From positions 124,001 to 188,000 of the forward strand of contig NZ_LRUJ01000001.1 of assembly GCF_001548475.1 (NCBI RefSeq): a stretch of DNA of 64,000 nucleotides, in the 5' to 3' direction. This document shows positions 18,345 through 27,124 of this stretch, in pieces. Numbering within the stretch: the first letter of the stretch is position 1; each line of letters opens with the position of its first letter. Made by a program: the position numbers and the translations under genes. The notes under the pieces were generated by a model, which worked only from the letters and a program-made list of their open reading frames with translations, was not told the DNA's origin and did not search any database. The DNA comes from Bordetella hinzii LMG 13501. GTDB lineage: Bacteria; Pseudomonadota; Gammaproteobacteria; Burkholderiales; Burkholderiaceae_B.

Positions 18345-19346
18345 TTACCCCCCAATGGCCTGAGCCAGCTTCTGGATGGACAAAGGCGCGCAGCCCTCGG
18401 CATCGTTGCTGACCGTCACATAGGCCGGCTGGCCCGCCCCCGTGATCCCGCGGATCGTCCGCGCCAGCACCGTGCGGGTCGGGAGATCCTCGCTGAGCAG
18501 GGCATTGAACGGATCGTGCTTTTTCTGCGCCTCGGCATAGCCGTAGGCGCCGAAAATCCGGTTCAGGTTCCAGCGGCAGACCAGCGGCCCCGGCCAAAGC
18601 GCGCGCAGCACCGGCAGCTGCGCTTCGATCGGCGGCATCTTGCCATGCAGGCCCAGGCAGAACGTGGCCCCATTCGCCTTGAGCGTGTCGACCAGCGCCC
18701 GGCCCAGGAGTTCAGGGTCCCGCACTTCCACCGCGACGATCACGGCGCCGGATTCGGGCAAGGCCTCCCGCACAGCCGCCAGCAAGCGGCCCAGTTTCTC
18801 AAACAGCGTTGTGGAGTGGCTCAGCCACCCCAAAGGCAGCGGACTGAGCTGAAACACCAACACGCCGAGCTTGGCGCCCAGGCCTTCGAGCGCCGGCTGC
18901 ACGAATTCCTCGATGGCCAGCGCCGGATCGAGAAAAGCGGGGTTGGCCTCGCGCGTGCGGCCTTCTTCGCTGCGCACCTGGGCATCGGTAATGCTGGCCG
19001 GACATTTGACGACGAAACGGAAATCGTCATCGACCTGCCCCGCATAAGCGGCATACTGGCTTGCCGTCAACGGCCGCCAGAACGTGCGGTCCACACAAAC
19101 CGTGCGCAACAGCGGATGCTGCTGGTAGGCGCGAAGCCCATGCCTGGACAGCGTGCTCGAATCGTAGTCGCCATCCCAGACCAGCCCCTCCCAGCCCGGG
19201 TATGACCAGGTGGAAACACCGAAGCGCAACTGCGCCGGCAGCTGCCGCGCGAGCGCGCGCCAGGCCTGCCCCGCGGGAGCGGGAAGCACCTTGGAGAGGC
19301 TGGACGAAGGCTGGAGCAGCCCATCGCGGAAAAGATCGTCTTGCAT
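18345..19346 (-). CDS. DUF72 domain-containing protein
   Basis: A 333-residue DUF72 (YecE-like, TIM-barrel) protein. The family landmarks FGVSTWSYPGWEG near the N terminus and FRFVVKCPASITD in the body are present. ATG 19346 is chosen since the family homology begins soon after it; the frame remains open farther upstream. Biochemical role of the family is not established. It is chromosomal and stands alone. Confidence 0.87.
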   Translation of the reverse strand: MQDDLFRDGLLQPSSSLSKVLPAPAGQAWRALARQLPAQLRFGVSTWSYPGWEGLVWDGDYDSSTLSRHGLRAYQQHPLLRTVCVDRTFWRPLTASQYAAYAGQVDDDFRFVVKCPASITDAQVRSEEGRTREANPAFLDPALAIEEFVQPALEGLGAKLGVLVFQLSPLPLGWLSHSTTLFEKLGRLLAAVREALPESGAVIVAVEVRDPELLGRALVDTLKANGATFCLGLHGKMPPIEAQLPVLRALWPGPLVCRWNLNRIFGAYGYAEAQKKHDPFNALLSEDLPTRTVLARTIRGITGAGQPAYVTVSNDAEGCAPLSIQKLAQAIGG

Positions 19347-19635
19347 GCTTGTCGTACCGGCACGGAGATAGGCTAAAGGGTACTTGAATCGCACCCGGCC
19401 TGTTCCGGATAGGCCGCTCGCTCCGCGCCGCGCTTGCATGTCCGGTGCCAAACCGGACCGGACGAGACAGGCGTCAAAGGGGTTGATTGTCGAGGTAAAC
19501 TGGCCGCGACCGTCAGGGTTGCACTTGCCGTATGGCCCGGACGTGTTTTCTGATTGCAGGGCTCGCCTTGAACAGGCGCCGCATCGCCAGGGTATGGGCG
19601 CATGCTCCGACTAACGTCCTTCAAGGATGATCGGA

Positions 19636-20961
19636 ATGAACAGAATACGTTGGGTATTGGTGTGTGGGTTGGCTATCGTGGCTGCTCTGTGGTTGGCGCC
19701 GCACGCACAGATTCTGTTTCTGCGTGAAGTCTTCGCGATGCGTCACGAATGGATCCTGCTCACCGGACTGGTGGCATTTGCCGCCATGGCGGGCGCTGTG
19801 ATGCTGTCGATGCGCCCCGTATCCGTCGAGCCGCCGATGGGCGGCCTGGATAAGATGTACCGCTTGCACAAGTGGCTCGGAGTGACCGCCCTGGTGGGCG
19901 CCGTGCTGCACTGGTTGTGGATAAAGGCGCCCAAGTGGGCGGCCGGATGGGGCTGGATCGTGCGTCCTCCGAAGGGAGAACGTCCGCAGTTAGCGGGCAT
20001 GGAAGCCTTCTTTCGGCAGCAGCGCGGGCTTGCGGAAACCATGGGCGAGTGGGGTTTCTATGCCTTGATCGTCCTGGTGCTCATCGCCCTGGTCCAACGT
20101 GTGCCCTACGGCTATTTCCGCAAGACGCACCGTTTCATGGCCGTGATCGCCCTGGTGTTTTGCTGGCACGCCGTCGTGCTGACCGAATATTCCGATTGGT
20201 CCAGACCCGTCGGCTGGTTGACGGTTGTGCTGGTCGCCGGTTGCGTGGTGGGATCGATCGTCGGCCTGACAGGCCGTATCGGACGGCGCAGGCAGGTGTC
20301 CGCGCGTATCACGCAGCTAGAACCTTTCCGCCAGAACCGCGTGCTGAAAGTCGTGCTCAAGCTGGACCAACCATGGCCCGGCCATCGGACGGGCCAGTTC
20401 GCCTTCGTCACCTTCGACCCTCGTGAAGGCGCGCATCCCTTCACGATTTCTTCGGCATGGAAGGGCGATGGCAGCATCTATTTCCTTATCAAGGGAGTCG
20501 GGGACTACACGAGCCGGCTCGCCGAAACACTCAAGACCGGAGGCGAGGCCACGGTCGAAGGGCCCTATGGAGATTTTCAATTTTCCGGCCCCCAAGAGCG
20601 GCAGATATGGATCGGGGCCGGCATTGGCATCACGCCGTTCATTGCGCGCATGCAAGCGTTGGCCGTGGAGCCCGATGGCCGGCAGATCGACCTTTTCTAC
20701 GTGACCCAGTTGCCCGACCCGACCTTTGTGGAGCGGGTCCGGAAACATGCCAAGGCGGCCGGGGTCGCCCTGCACCTGCACATCACGGGGCGGGATCCGC
20801 GGCTGACCGCCGACGTCATCCGAGAGATGCTGCCGGACTGGCGCGACGCCAGTATCTGGTTCTGTGGTCCCGCCGGCATGGGCGACGAACTTCAGGCCGC
20901 CATGCGGAAGATGGGCCTGGACTCGACGGCCTTTCACCGGGAATTTTTCCAGATGCGTTGA
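19636..20961 (+). CDS. Ferric reductase-like transmembrane protein with FAD/NAD(P)H-binding domain
   Basis: About 441 residues. The N-terminal 220 contain several hydrophobic segments and histidines in YRLHKWLGVTALVGAVLHW and FCWHAVVL that could ligate heme, as in ferric-reductase/NOX-type membrane domains. The C-terminal half is ferredoxin-reductase-like: HPFTISSAW for FAD, GPYGDF, IWIGAGIGITPF and WFCGPAGMGDEL for nucleotide binding. It should move electrons from NAD(P)H across the membrane. ATG 19636 has AAGGA at good spacing; ATG 19627 is alternative. It is the last chromosomal gene, ending 97 bases before the ICE attachment site. Confidence 0.83.
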   Translation: MNRIRWVLVCGLAIVAALWLAPHAQILFLREVFAMRHEWILLTGLVAFAAMAGAVMLSMRPVSVEPPMGGLDKMYRLHKWLGVTALVGAVLHWLWIKAPKWAAGWGWIVRPPKGERPQLAGMEAFFRQQRGLAETMGEWGFYALIVLVLIALVQRVPYGYFRKTHRFMAVIALVFCWHAVVLTEYSDWSRPVGWLTVVLVAGCVVGSIVGLTGRIGRRRQVSARITQLEPFRQNRVLKVVLKLDQPWPGHRTGQFAFVTFDPREGAHPFTISSAWKGDGSIYFLIKGVGDYTSRLAETLKTGGEATVEGPYGDFQFSGPQERQIWIGAGIGITPFIARMQALAVEPDGRQIDLFYVTQLPDPTFVERVRKHAKAAGVALHLHITGRDPRLTADVIREMLPDWRDASIWFCGPAGMGDELQAAMRKMGLDSTAFHREFFQMR

Positions 20962-21285
20962 CGGCCTGGCCGCCAGTGCTGCCTGGCGCTGGCTGACGCA
21001 TCGCGGCCCAAGGTATTGATGGGCCAACAGGGGTACCGGACCGGGTATGGACGCGATTGGAGCGGGTGAAGGGAACATCACGCCGCACTCAAATCGTTGA
21101 TTGATAACGGGTTTATTCCGTTGGCGCTACGGAATCAGGCCAAATTATGTACCTGTAGCGAGCCCTCGGCAACTCGGCGCGGCCGTTGCTGCCGCATTGG
21201 CTCACCCAGAGCCGTCAGACACTGCCCAGTGCCAGATGCACAACAGCCCCCAGCCTATCCCAGGCTCATCCAGCCACCTCACGTC
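20962..21285. other. Chromosome/ICE junction region without genes
   Basis: The 324 bases hold no supportable gene. They contain the attachment site (21058-21075) and, inside the element, a 7-bp inverted repeat ATTCCGT/ACGGAAT at 21115-21135. Such repeats close to an ICE end could bind integrase or excisionase, but that is a guess. Confidence 0.6.
21058..21075 (-). other. ICE attachment site (tRNA-Gly 3'-end repeat)
   Basis: The 18 bases TGGAGCGGGTGAAGGGAA are the reverse complement of a tRNA-Gly 3' end (T-arm end, CACCCGC acceptor strand, discriminator and CCA). ICEclc/PAGI-2-class elements integrate at this sequence and leave an 18-bp direct repeat at the end away from the integrase. Only the repeat and not a full tRNA is present here. 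It fits the sharp switch from metabolic chromosome to element genes. Confidence 0.78.
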
Positions 21286-22140
21286 TCACGCAGGGGCAAC
21301 GCCGTCCGGCAGGAAGTCGCCATGCTCATCGTCATGCAGGCTGAGGTACTCAAGTCGCCATTGATCCACGCGCCGAAGATCGGCGAGGGTCATGTGCGTA
21401 TCCGGGACTGGCTCGCAGGCGTCGAGGGCGATTTCCGTTGCCGCATCGGGAGGGCCGTACGCTTCGATGAAAAGCTCACGCAATTGTCGTACTACGCTTT
21501 CGGCGGACTCACGCGCGCCTGGCCCACCCTCGATGGCGTCATAAGCCACCGATATGGACAGCGCATAGGGTTCACCATCAGAAGCCTCGATGCCTCGCTG
21601 CTCACCCAGATCGAAGAACAATCCCACCAGATGTCGGGCTTCGGGAGCGAGGATGCGGGCGATCCGGCTCTTGACGTCTCTCTTGCCGACACGCTTCGCA
21701 AGCCGGTTCTCGAAGGCGTTGGGGAACGCGGGCCGGCCATAGCGTGCCGCCAGCCATTGCTTCAGGGTGCGCTTCGACTCATCCGAAAGCGACGCCTCAA
21801 GAAACCGAGACGCACTCTGGCCAAACTCGACTCTCGGGATGGACCTCTTCTCTGCATGCCGCAATTCCAGCACCATCGAGCCTCCATCCGTCTTGTCATA
21901 CGCAAGATGCAGCCGCCGGGGGTTCTTGGCATGGGACAGTTGCGGATCCCCACGGGCATCGCCGATCAAGTCCGCCACGATGACCTCAATGCAGGGCTCG
22001 TGCGGGTGAGGGATGTCACAGTCGTGGGAGATCACGACAGCAAAACGGCCGTCCTCGGGCGATTCAATCAGCCCCAACTGTAGCGATGCATCGCTGGTCA
22101 GCAAATCTCCCTGCCGCCATGACGTTTCCCGATCCAGCAT
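21286..22140 (-). CDS. Uncharacterised protein with SHDCDI motif, third gene of TIGR04255-type operon
   Basis: A 284-residue protein I do not recognise. It has an early VVISHDCDIPHPHEPC segment whose clustered His, Asp and Cys suggest metal binding or catalysis, and a hydrophilic remainder without membrane segments. It is the last of three tightly spaced genes on the minus strand (15 bases after the helix-turn-helix gene), next to the ICE end. The operon is the kind of sporadic cargo often linked to phage defence or toxin-antitoxin function, but no activity can be assigned. Confidence 0.75.
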   Translation of the reverse strand: MLDRETSWRQGDLLTSDASLQLGLIESPEDGRFAVVISHDCDIPHPHEPCIEVIVADLIGDARGDPQLSHAKNPRRLHLAYDKTDGGSMVLELRHAEKRSIPRVEFGQSASRFLEASLSDESKRTLKQWLAARYGRPAFPNAFENRLAKRVGKRDVKSRIARILAPEARHLVGLFFDLGEQRGIEASDGEPYALSISVAYDAIEGGPGARESAESVVRQLRELFIEAYGPPDAATEIALDACEPVPDTHMTLADLRRVDQWRLEYLSLHDDEHGDFLPDGVAPA

Positions 22141-22155
22141 CGCGCGATCCCCGAA

Positions 22156-22800
22156 TCACTGCTCGGGATAGCCAGGAATGGAAGCAGCGGAACGCCAATC
22201 ATCCGTTGGTGCGGCCTTGCTCTTGGCCAGCCCCGACCTTTCGTATGCCGCATCCATGGCCTGGGCCTCTGAGATCAGCGTTTGGACATGCTCCATGACA
22301 GTGTGGTTTGCAGCGATGAGATCCAGGAGAGACCTGCCGTCAAACGCCTTCATCTTCAGCATCATTGGCGCCCGTTTGACGCCTGCTTCGCGAAAGGCGT
22401 CGGCCACTTGGCTGAGTGCCTGTATCCGGGCGAAGTTGTCCGCTTCTGGCGTCGACTCCCCCCCCAGCCATTTGTAGATCGCTTGCCGGGAAACACCAAA
22501 GGTCCCGGCGAGATCGGCGATTGCTGGATTGAGCACCTCACGGATGTTGGCCAGATGCTCCGAAGCGCTTCGAAGATCGGGACGGGCTGCCTCCTCGCCA
22601 TCCACCTCGATTTCGACGTGAATGGGAGTCCGCGCCTCCACCAGCCTGCGCCATTCCCCCGCCCGGGTCACATCGAACACGCTGCCAGTACCGCCAACCA
22701 ACTGCGTGATCCCCATCAGGGCGAAGGCAGCCGTGGCCGCAACCCGAACGGGCACGATCGACGGAGAAGTCCTGATTGTTGGGAACGTCTCGGTGTACAT
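22156..22800 (-). CDS. Helix-turn-helix protein, second gene of TIGR04255-type operon
   Basis: A 214-residue protein with a clear HTH in its middle third (IADLAGTFGVSRQAIYKWLG), followed by a charged helical C terminus. The N-terminal part has a short hydrophobic stretch (AATAAFALMGITQLVGG) that could be buried or membrane-associated. ATG 22800 starts 14 bases after the upstream gene stop. It could regulate the operon through the repeated GGTTGACAC sites upstream of the first gene, or be a structural partner. Confidence 0.78.
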   Translation of the reverse strand: MYTETFPTIRTSPSIVPVRVAATAAFALMGITQLVGGTGSVFDVTRAGEWRRLVEARTPIHVEIEVDGEEAARPDLRSASEHLANIREVLNPAIADLAGTFGVSRQAIYKWLGGESTPEADNFARIQALSQVADAFREAGVKRAPMMLKMKAFDGRSLLDLIAANHTVMEHVQTLISEAQAMDAAYERSGLAKSKAAPTDDWRSAASIPGYPEQ

Positions 22801-22814
22801 GTGGGTCTCCAGTG

Positions 22815-23603
22815 CTACGCCCATGCCCGGCGCGCATGGTCCGTGGTGGTCGCCTCGAACACGGACTTGATCGGGGCATGCAACGAGCGCAGTTGTTCTT
22901 CGAGCTTGCCGAGGTCGATAGGCATGCGACCTTCGCAAAAATGGTCGGTATCGAGCACACCATGCTCGCGTGGCGCAGTCATGGCGAAACGCGGATTCAG
23001 TGCCAGCCCGTTCGGCAACATGTCGGGAGGAAAACCAAGCTGCGCCGTTGCTCTGTATACCCTTGCAACCAAGGTTCCGACTGGAACGAGTGGACCAACA
23101 TCGGTCGTGAACACGGATTCGCTCATTGCGTGCCGGCGAACCGCGTCGAATTCCACCCCATGGACGCCACCGACAAGGTACTGTTCGACGGACTCCCCGT
23201 CTGCCGGCACCACCGCATCCAGGTAGCGCAACCCAAGCCGACCCACATGGTCAAGGCTGACTGCCTCATGCACGGCATCCAACCCCCGCAGTAATTCCGG
23301 AATGAATGTCTTGTGGGTGTCGTAATGCGTCGTATGAAACGTGATTGTCGAAGGGGACAGGATGAAGCCCGCAGATCGATCGCTCCTGGTTAGGAGCCAG
23401 GATACCGTTTGCTGGATCTTTGGTTCGGCTTGTTGTGCCTGGCCTGGCCCGGACACGACCAAGTGAGTGACCTGCTGCGGCTCGAACAAGGGGTACCCTT
23501 CACGACGCAGTCGATCTTGTATTTGGTCGACGTACTTGACCATGGCCGCCACCGGATTGAAATGCGCCTGTGCCAGCGCGTAGTACACCGGCGCATTGGA
23601 CAT
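22815..23603 (-). CDS. TIGR04255 family protein
   Basis: About 262 residues. The opening APVYYALAQAHFNPVAAM, the central ITFHTTHYDTHKTF and VGRLGLRYLDAV fit TIGR04255, a sporadically distributed family of unknown function. ATG 23603 is used because homology starts there; ATG 23627 would add eight residues. It heads the three-gene operon reading toward the ICE end. No catalytic motif seen. Confidence 0.72.
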   Translation of the reverse strand: MSNAPVYYALAQAHFNPVAAMVKYVDQIQDRLRREGYPLFEPQQVTHLVVSGPGQAQQAEPKIQQTVSWLLTRSDRSAGFILSPSTITFHTTHYDTHKTFIPELLRGLDAVHEAVSLDHVGRLGLRYLDAVVPADGESVEQYLVGGVHGVEFDAVRRHAMSESVFTTDVGPLVPVGTLVARVYRATAQLGFPPDMLPNGLALNPRFAMTAPREHGVLDTDHFCEGRMPIDLGKLEEQLRSLHAPIKSVFEATTTDHARRAWA

Positions 23604-23633
23604 TCGTTCGCTCACAGGCCGCTCCATCTTCTC

Positions 23634-23673
23634 GGTTGACACTTCAGTTGCCAGTTTACACCATGGTTGACAC
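23634..23673. promoter_or_regulatory. Direct repeats upstream of the TIGR04255-type operon
   Basis: GGTTGACAC occurs at 23634-23642 and again at 23665-23673, start to start 31 bases apart (about three helical turns). The pair lies just upstream of the first gene of the operon and so could be an operator for the encoded HTH protein. Confidence 0.4.
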
Positions 23674-23744
23674 CCATGCCAGGGAGCGTTGCTCAATGCG
23701 GCTGGATCAGGGGGGCGCGGGCTCAGGCTAAGGAGAAGGCGCCG

Positions 23745-24164
23745 TCAAAAGCCTTCCAGTACGTCGACACCCCCGTCCGCGTCACCATCGCCGGCTCCCG
23801 ACGTTCGCCCAGCCGGCTGCCATTGCCTGCGAGAAAGGCTGCGCACCCGCTGTGGCAACAATTCCCGCACCAGTTCCATGCCAAGGGCGTCCTTCTCCAG
23901 GGTCATCGCCCGTGACAGGTCATCGAGCCGGCCCAGCACGTGCAGCGCGCGCAGGAAGGTGTGCAGCGCGGTGCCGGGGTAGCCATCTTCCATGCGCCTG
24001 ACGGTGCTCAGGGATGTGCCGATGCGCTGCGCCAGGTCTTCCTGGCTCAGGCGGCGCATGCGCCGCGCCGCCGAGATGTCCTGCCCCAGGCGGTGCAGCG
24101 CACGCGCGACGGGCTGCGGCATCGCCACCTGCGCACCAGAGCGCTTTTGCTCGGAAGAGGACAT
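23745..24164 (-). CDS. HipB-like XRE family transcriptional regulator (orphan antitoxin-like)
   Basis: A 139-residue protein with an XRE helix-turn-helix (LGQDISAARRMRRLSQEDLA ... LSTVRRMEDGYPGTALHTF in parts) and an ALGMELVRELLPQRVR segment, both typical of HipB-type antitoxins encoded before HipA kinases. No HipA follows: after the C-terminal DADGGVDVLEGF stop, the next gene is the TIGR04255 protein. A palindrome just upstream of the start suggests autoregulation. It is probably an orphan repressor or the remainder of a hipBA pair. Confidence 0.75.
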   Translation of the reverse strand: MSSSEQKRSGAQVAMPQPVARALHRLGQDISAARRMRRLSQEDLAQRIGTSLSTVRRMEDGYPGTALHTFLRALHVLGRLDDLSRAMTLEKDALGMELVRELLPQRVRSLSRRQWQPAGRTSGAGDGDADGGVDVLEGF

Positions 24165-24171
24165 CTTTTAG

Positions 24172-24189
24172 AAGCTCAAATATGAGCTT
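24172..24189. promoter_or_regulatory. Inverted repeat operator of the HipB-like gene
   Basis: AAGCTCA and TGAGCTT flank a 4-base AT spacer, 8 bases upstream of the HipB-like start codon, in an AT-rich stretch. Position and symmetry fit an autoregulatory XRE operator. Confidence 0.5.
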
Positions 24190-24452
24190 ATTAATCAAAT
24201 AATCGTCCATATTTGAATGAATAATCGATGCTTGGTCAACCAAGGACAGGATCGGAAGACCATGCAACAAGCCTTTGCCGTCCATTGCGGTTCTTGACGC
24301 AGTTCTGGTCACGGCTGCGTCAACGAGCACTGCTTGATCGCTGGATGCCGCCATGGGTTCATCGGTGGTCGGCGAAATCTGACACTTGTGATACGCCCGG
24401 TTCTTTCCTGGCCTGGCGGGGTCATTGCTCATGAAGCCATGACGTGCGCTGG

Positions 24453-25424
24453 CTACATGAAGCGAGCCGATGTCTCTCCTGTCAGGCGAAGCGTTTCCGT
24501 CCACAGCGCTTCGGCCAGGTCCGGATCTGCGGCGTAGGGGCGGACGCCGAACCGCCCCTCGGCTTCGACCGGAGCGATGTCGCTGTCCTCGCAATACACC
24601 CCGCCGATCCCTTCCAGTTCCGGCGCCGTGGCGCACCAGACCATGGTGGCCGCGCCCTGGGGGAAGTTCTTCTTGTCGTTGGCCGGGTCGATCAGAGGCG
24701 TGCCATCCGGGTTCAACGCCCCGTAGGCTTCCAGTTCCTCGGGGCTTATGTGCCGGGCCAGGTTCCCGAGGATCGAGCCTGGATGCACCGAGTAGGCACG
24801 GATGCCGTGTTGCCTGCCTCGCACATCCAGCGCCACCGCGAACAGGGCGTTGGCGGTCTTCGATTGGGCATAGGCCGCGATCTTGTCGTAAGGCCGCCGG
24901 GTGAAATCCAGATCGGTCAGGTCGAATCCGGGCAACAAATGCCCACGCGAGGACAGCACCACCACCCGTGCCGTGCCGGCCGCCTTGAGCACCGGCCAGA
25001 GTGCGGCCGTCAGGCGGAAATGTCCCAGGTGGTTGGTGGCGAACTGTCCTTCGCGCCCTTCGGCATCGCGGAACAACGGCGTCGCCATGATGCCGGCGCT
25101 GAGAACCAGCAGGTGCAGCGATCGGCCGCTGGCGAGGAAGCCCTCGGCGAAGGCACGGATCGAGGCGGGGTCGGTCAGTTCCATCCCGGCCACTTCGACC
25201 CGGGCGAGCCCGGCCAGCGCCCGGCGCGCGGCGTCCACGTTGCGCGCCGGAACGATGACACGGGCGCCGAGGCCCGAGAACACACGAGCGGACTCCAGCC
25301 CAAGGCCGGACGCACCGCCAGTGACCACCACGGTCTTGCCGGATAGGTCGATGCCGCGGGCGACTTCTTCAGCGGTAGTGAAGGGTGTGAAAGGGGTGCC
25401 GAGCGGCTTTTGCATCGGGTTCAT
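24453..25424 (-). CDS. SDR family oxidoreductase (retinol dehydrogenase/WW-domain-oxidoreductase-like)
   Basis: A 323-residue SDR: TGGASGLGLESARVF cofactor motif, LSAGIMATP, SSRGHLLPG and the catalytic YAQSKTAN. The NHLGHF segment and the length match the group related to retinol dehydrogenases. It is divergent from an AraC regulator with only about 90 bases between, so AraC probably controls it. Substrate unknown; likely ICE cargo. Confidence 0.87.
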   Translation of the reverse strand: MNPMQKPLGTPFTPFTTAEEVARGIDLSGKTVVVTGGASGLGLESARVFSGLGARVIVPARNVDAARRALAGLARVEVAGMELTDPASIRAFAEGFLASGRSLHLLVLSAGIMATPLFRDAEGREGQFATNHLGHFRLTAALWPVLKAAGTARVVVLSSRGHLLPGFDLTDLDFTRRPYDKIAAYAQSKTANALFAVALDVRGRQHGIRAYSVHPGSILGNLARHISPEELEAYGALNPDGTPLIDPANDKKNFPQGAATMVWCATAPELEGIGGVYCEDSDIAPVEAEGRFGVRPYAADPDLAEALWTETLRLTGETSARFM

Positions 25425-25515
25425 CGTTCATCTCCTGATCTTGACGGAGAGATGATGATCCGCGCCAGCAAGATCATCTATGCTGGAAATTCTCATATTC
25501 TGTTTAGATTATCCT

Positions 25516-26463
25516 ATGTCGCTGCTAGACGAGCCACTTTCGCAATTGCTGACCCTGGCCGGGGTACAGGCGGCCGTCTCGACGGGACTCCAGGCGCGAG
25601 GTCTGTGGGCGCTGCGGGTCGCTTCGCTTCCGACGCTCAAGTGCAACGTGATCCGCCGGGGCGAATGCGGGCTGCAGGTGGCGGGCCAGCGCTGGGCACT
25701 GAAGACCGGCGACTGCTTTCTGGTGGCTCCAGGCAAGTCGTTCACCCTCGGCACTGACCTGGACCGGCCGGCGCAACCAGCGCAGGACGTCTTCGCCGGC
25801 TGCGAGAACACCCTGGTCGCGCATCTTGATGCCGGCCCCGGGCCGGAATTCCTTTGCCTCGGCGGGCGCATGGACTTGCCGCCGGCTGCCGCGCTGCTGA
25901 TCGATGCCCTGCAAGCGGTGACGGTGATACCCGGCGGCAGCCCGGTGGCCCTGCGGATCGGCTGGCTGCTCGACCGGCTGGAGGAAGAGTGCCGCGCGGA
26001 GGCGCCGGGATCGGCGGCCATGGCGACTCACATCATGCAGATCGTATTCATCGAGTTGATCCGGGCCTTGCCGGCAACCGCTGCCCGCGGGTGGCTGGCA
26101 GCACTGGCCGATCCGCGTATCGGGCCGGCACTTCGCGCCATTCATCGCGAGCCAGGCAGAGCCTGGCGGCTGCAAGAACTGGCCGAGGTCAGCCATCTGT
26201 CGCGATCGCAGTTCTCGGCCCGGTTTCGGCAGACGGTGGGGCAGGCACCGATGGACTATCTGCTCCATTGGCGGATGGCGCTGGCGCGCCAGGCGTTGTC
26301 ACACCCCGGGGCCACGATCGAGTCGGTGGCGGATGAACTGGGCTATGCCTCACCAAGCGCCTTCGGCGTGGCCTTCCGCCGCGTCACCGGCACCACCCCG
26401 CGACGAGTAGCGCGCGAGGTGACGCGCCAGCCGCGCCGGACGACCTGCAGCGACACAACCTGA
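25516..26463 (+). CDS. AraC family transcriptional regulator
   Basis: About 315 residues with an N-terminal cupin-like ligand domain (IRRGECGLQVAGQRWALKTG) and two C-terminal HTHs: LQELAEVSHLSRSQFSARFR and IESVADELGYASPSAFGVAF. ATG 25516 fits the usual N terminus of this subgroup. The last residues after TTPRRVAREV diverge where the DNA begins to match, in another frame, a LysR C-terminal domain, so its native tail may have been replaced. Divergent from the SDR gene. Confidence 0.87.
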   Translation: MSLLDEPLSQLLTLAGVQAAVSTGLQARGLWALRVASLPTLKCNVIRRGECGLQVAGQRWALKTGDCFLVAPGKSFTLGTDLDRPAQPAQDVFAGCENTLVAHLDAGPGPEFLCLGGRMDLPPAAALLIDALQAVTVIPGGSPVALRIGWLLDRLEEECRAEAPGSAAMATHIMQIVFIELIRALPATAARGWLAALADPRIGPALRAIHREPGRAWRLQELAEVSHLSRSQFSARFRQTVGQAPMDYLLHWRMALARQALSHPGATIESVADELGYASPSAFGVAFRRVTGTTPRRVAREVTRQPRRTTCSDTT

Positions 26464-26720
26464 TCGGCCTGAACTACGCGCGCGCTGCCAGCGACGGCCA
26501 GGCCCTGCGCCGCCTAGCCGTGGCCGGGCTGGGGCTGGCGCGGCTGGCCACATTCCAGGCGCGCGAAGACATCGCCGCTGAGCGGCGGCTGCCAGTGCTG
26601 GAGGACTGGAGTCCCGGCGGCACCGTGGAGGTGCATGCCGTATTCATGGGCCAAGGCGACTACCCGCCCCTGCGGGGGCGTGCCTTCCTAGACTTTCTGG
26701 TGCCGCGCGTGCGGTTCTAG
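26427..26720 (+). pseudogene. LysR-family regulator, C-terminal fragment
   Basis: Read in the frame ending TAG at 26718-26720, this DNA encodes PDDLQRHNLIGLNYARA, then GQALRRLAVAGLGLARL and a tail ending RGRAFLDFLVPRVRF. That is the end of a LysR substrate-binding domain. No DNA-binding domain or start codon precedes it, and its 5' end overlaps the AraC gene in a different frame. It is a truncated remnant left by a deletion that joined two regulator genes. Confidence 0.72.
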
Positions 26721-27109
26721 CGCAAAAGCAACATGCCTGACGCGACCGCCAGCACGGTCCAAGTCGCCATCATGGCCGGCGCCCTGAGCGCGTACTGCTG
26801 AAGCGAGCCCTCGGGCGCCGTCATCCCGAAGGGATGGACGAGCCGGGCGGCGAGCAGCGCGATCAGCAGCGCATGCACCGTCCAGCGCTCGGCCCCGAGC
26901 ACTTCGTTGAGGCCCACGAGCAGCAGCGCCAGCGGCACATACTCGGCGAAGTTCGCCTGGATCCTGATCCGGCGTCGCAGCGACTCGTGTCCGCCGTCCC
27001 CGTGGTGCGCCTTGAATTGCGCCCTTCCAATGGATACCCGGATGGAAAGAACGAGAAAGAGAATGCCGAACCAACCGGCATAGCAAGCAGTCAGAGTGGG
27101 CGGGTTCAT
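26717..27109 (-). CDS. MAPEG family membrane protein
   Basis: A 130-residue protein with four hydrophobic segments and the MAPEG signature region HHGDGGHESLRRRIRIQANF plus EYVPLALLLVGLNE. Members are membrane-bound glutathione-linked enzymes or relatives in bacteria; the bacterial role is often undefined. It converges with the LysR remnant, overlapping its last bases. Probably intact cargo in a region of decayed genes. Confidence 0.85.
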   Translation of the reverse strand: MNPPTLTACYAGWFGILFLVLSIRVSIGRAQFKAHHGDGGHESLRRRIRIQANFAEYVPLALLLVGLNEVLGAERWTVHALLIALLAARLVHPFGMTAPEGSLQQYALRAPAMMATWTVLAVASGMLLLR

Positions 27110-27124
27110 GTGGGCTCCTGGGTG

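Noticed and set aside
20962-21285. Complete tRNA-Gly gene at the ICE boundary
   Set aside because: Only the last 18 bases of the tRNA sequence are present; no anticodon or D-arm can be folded on either strand.
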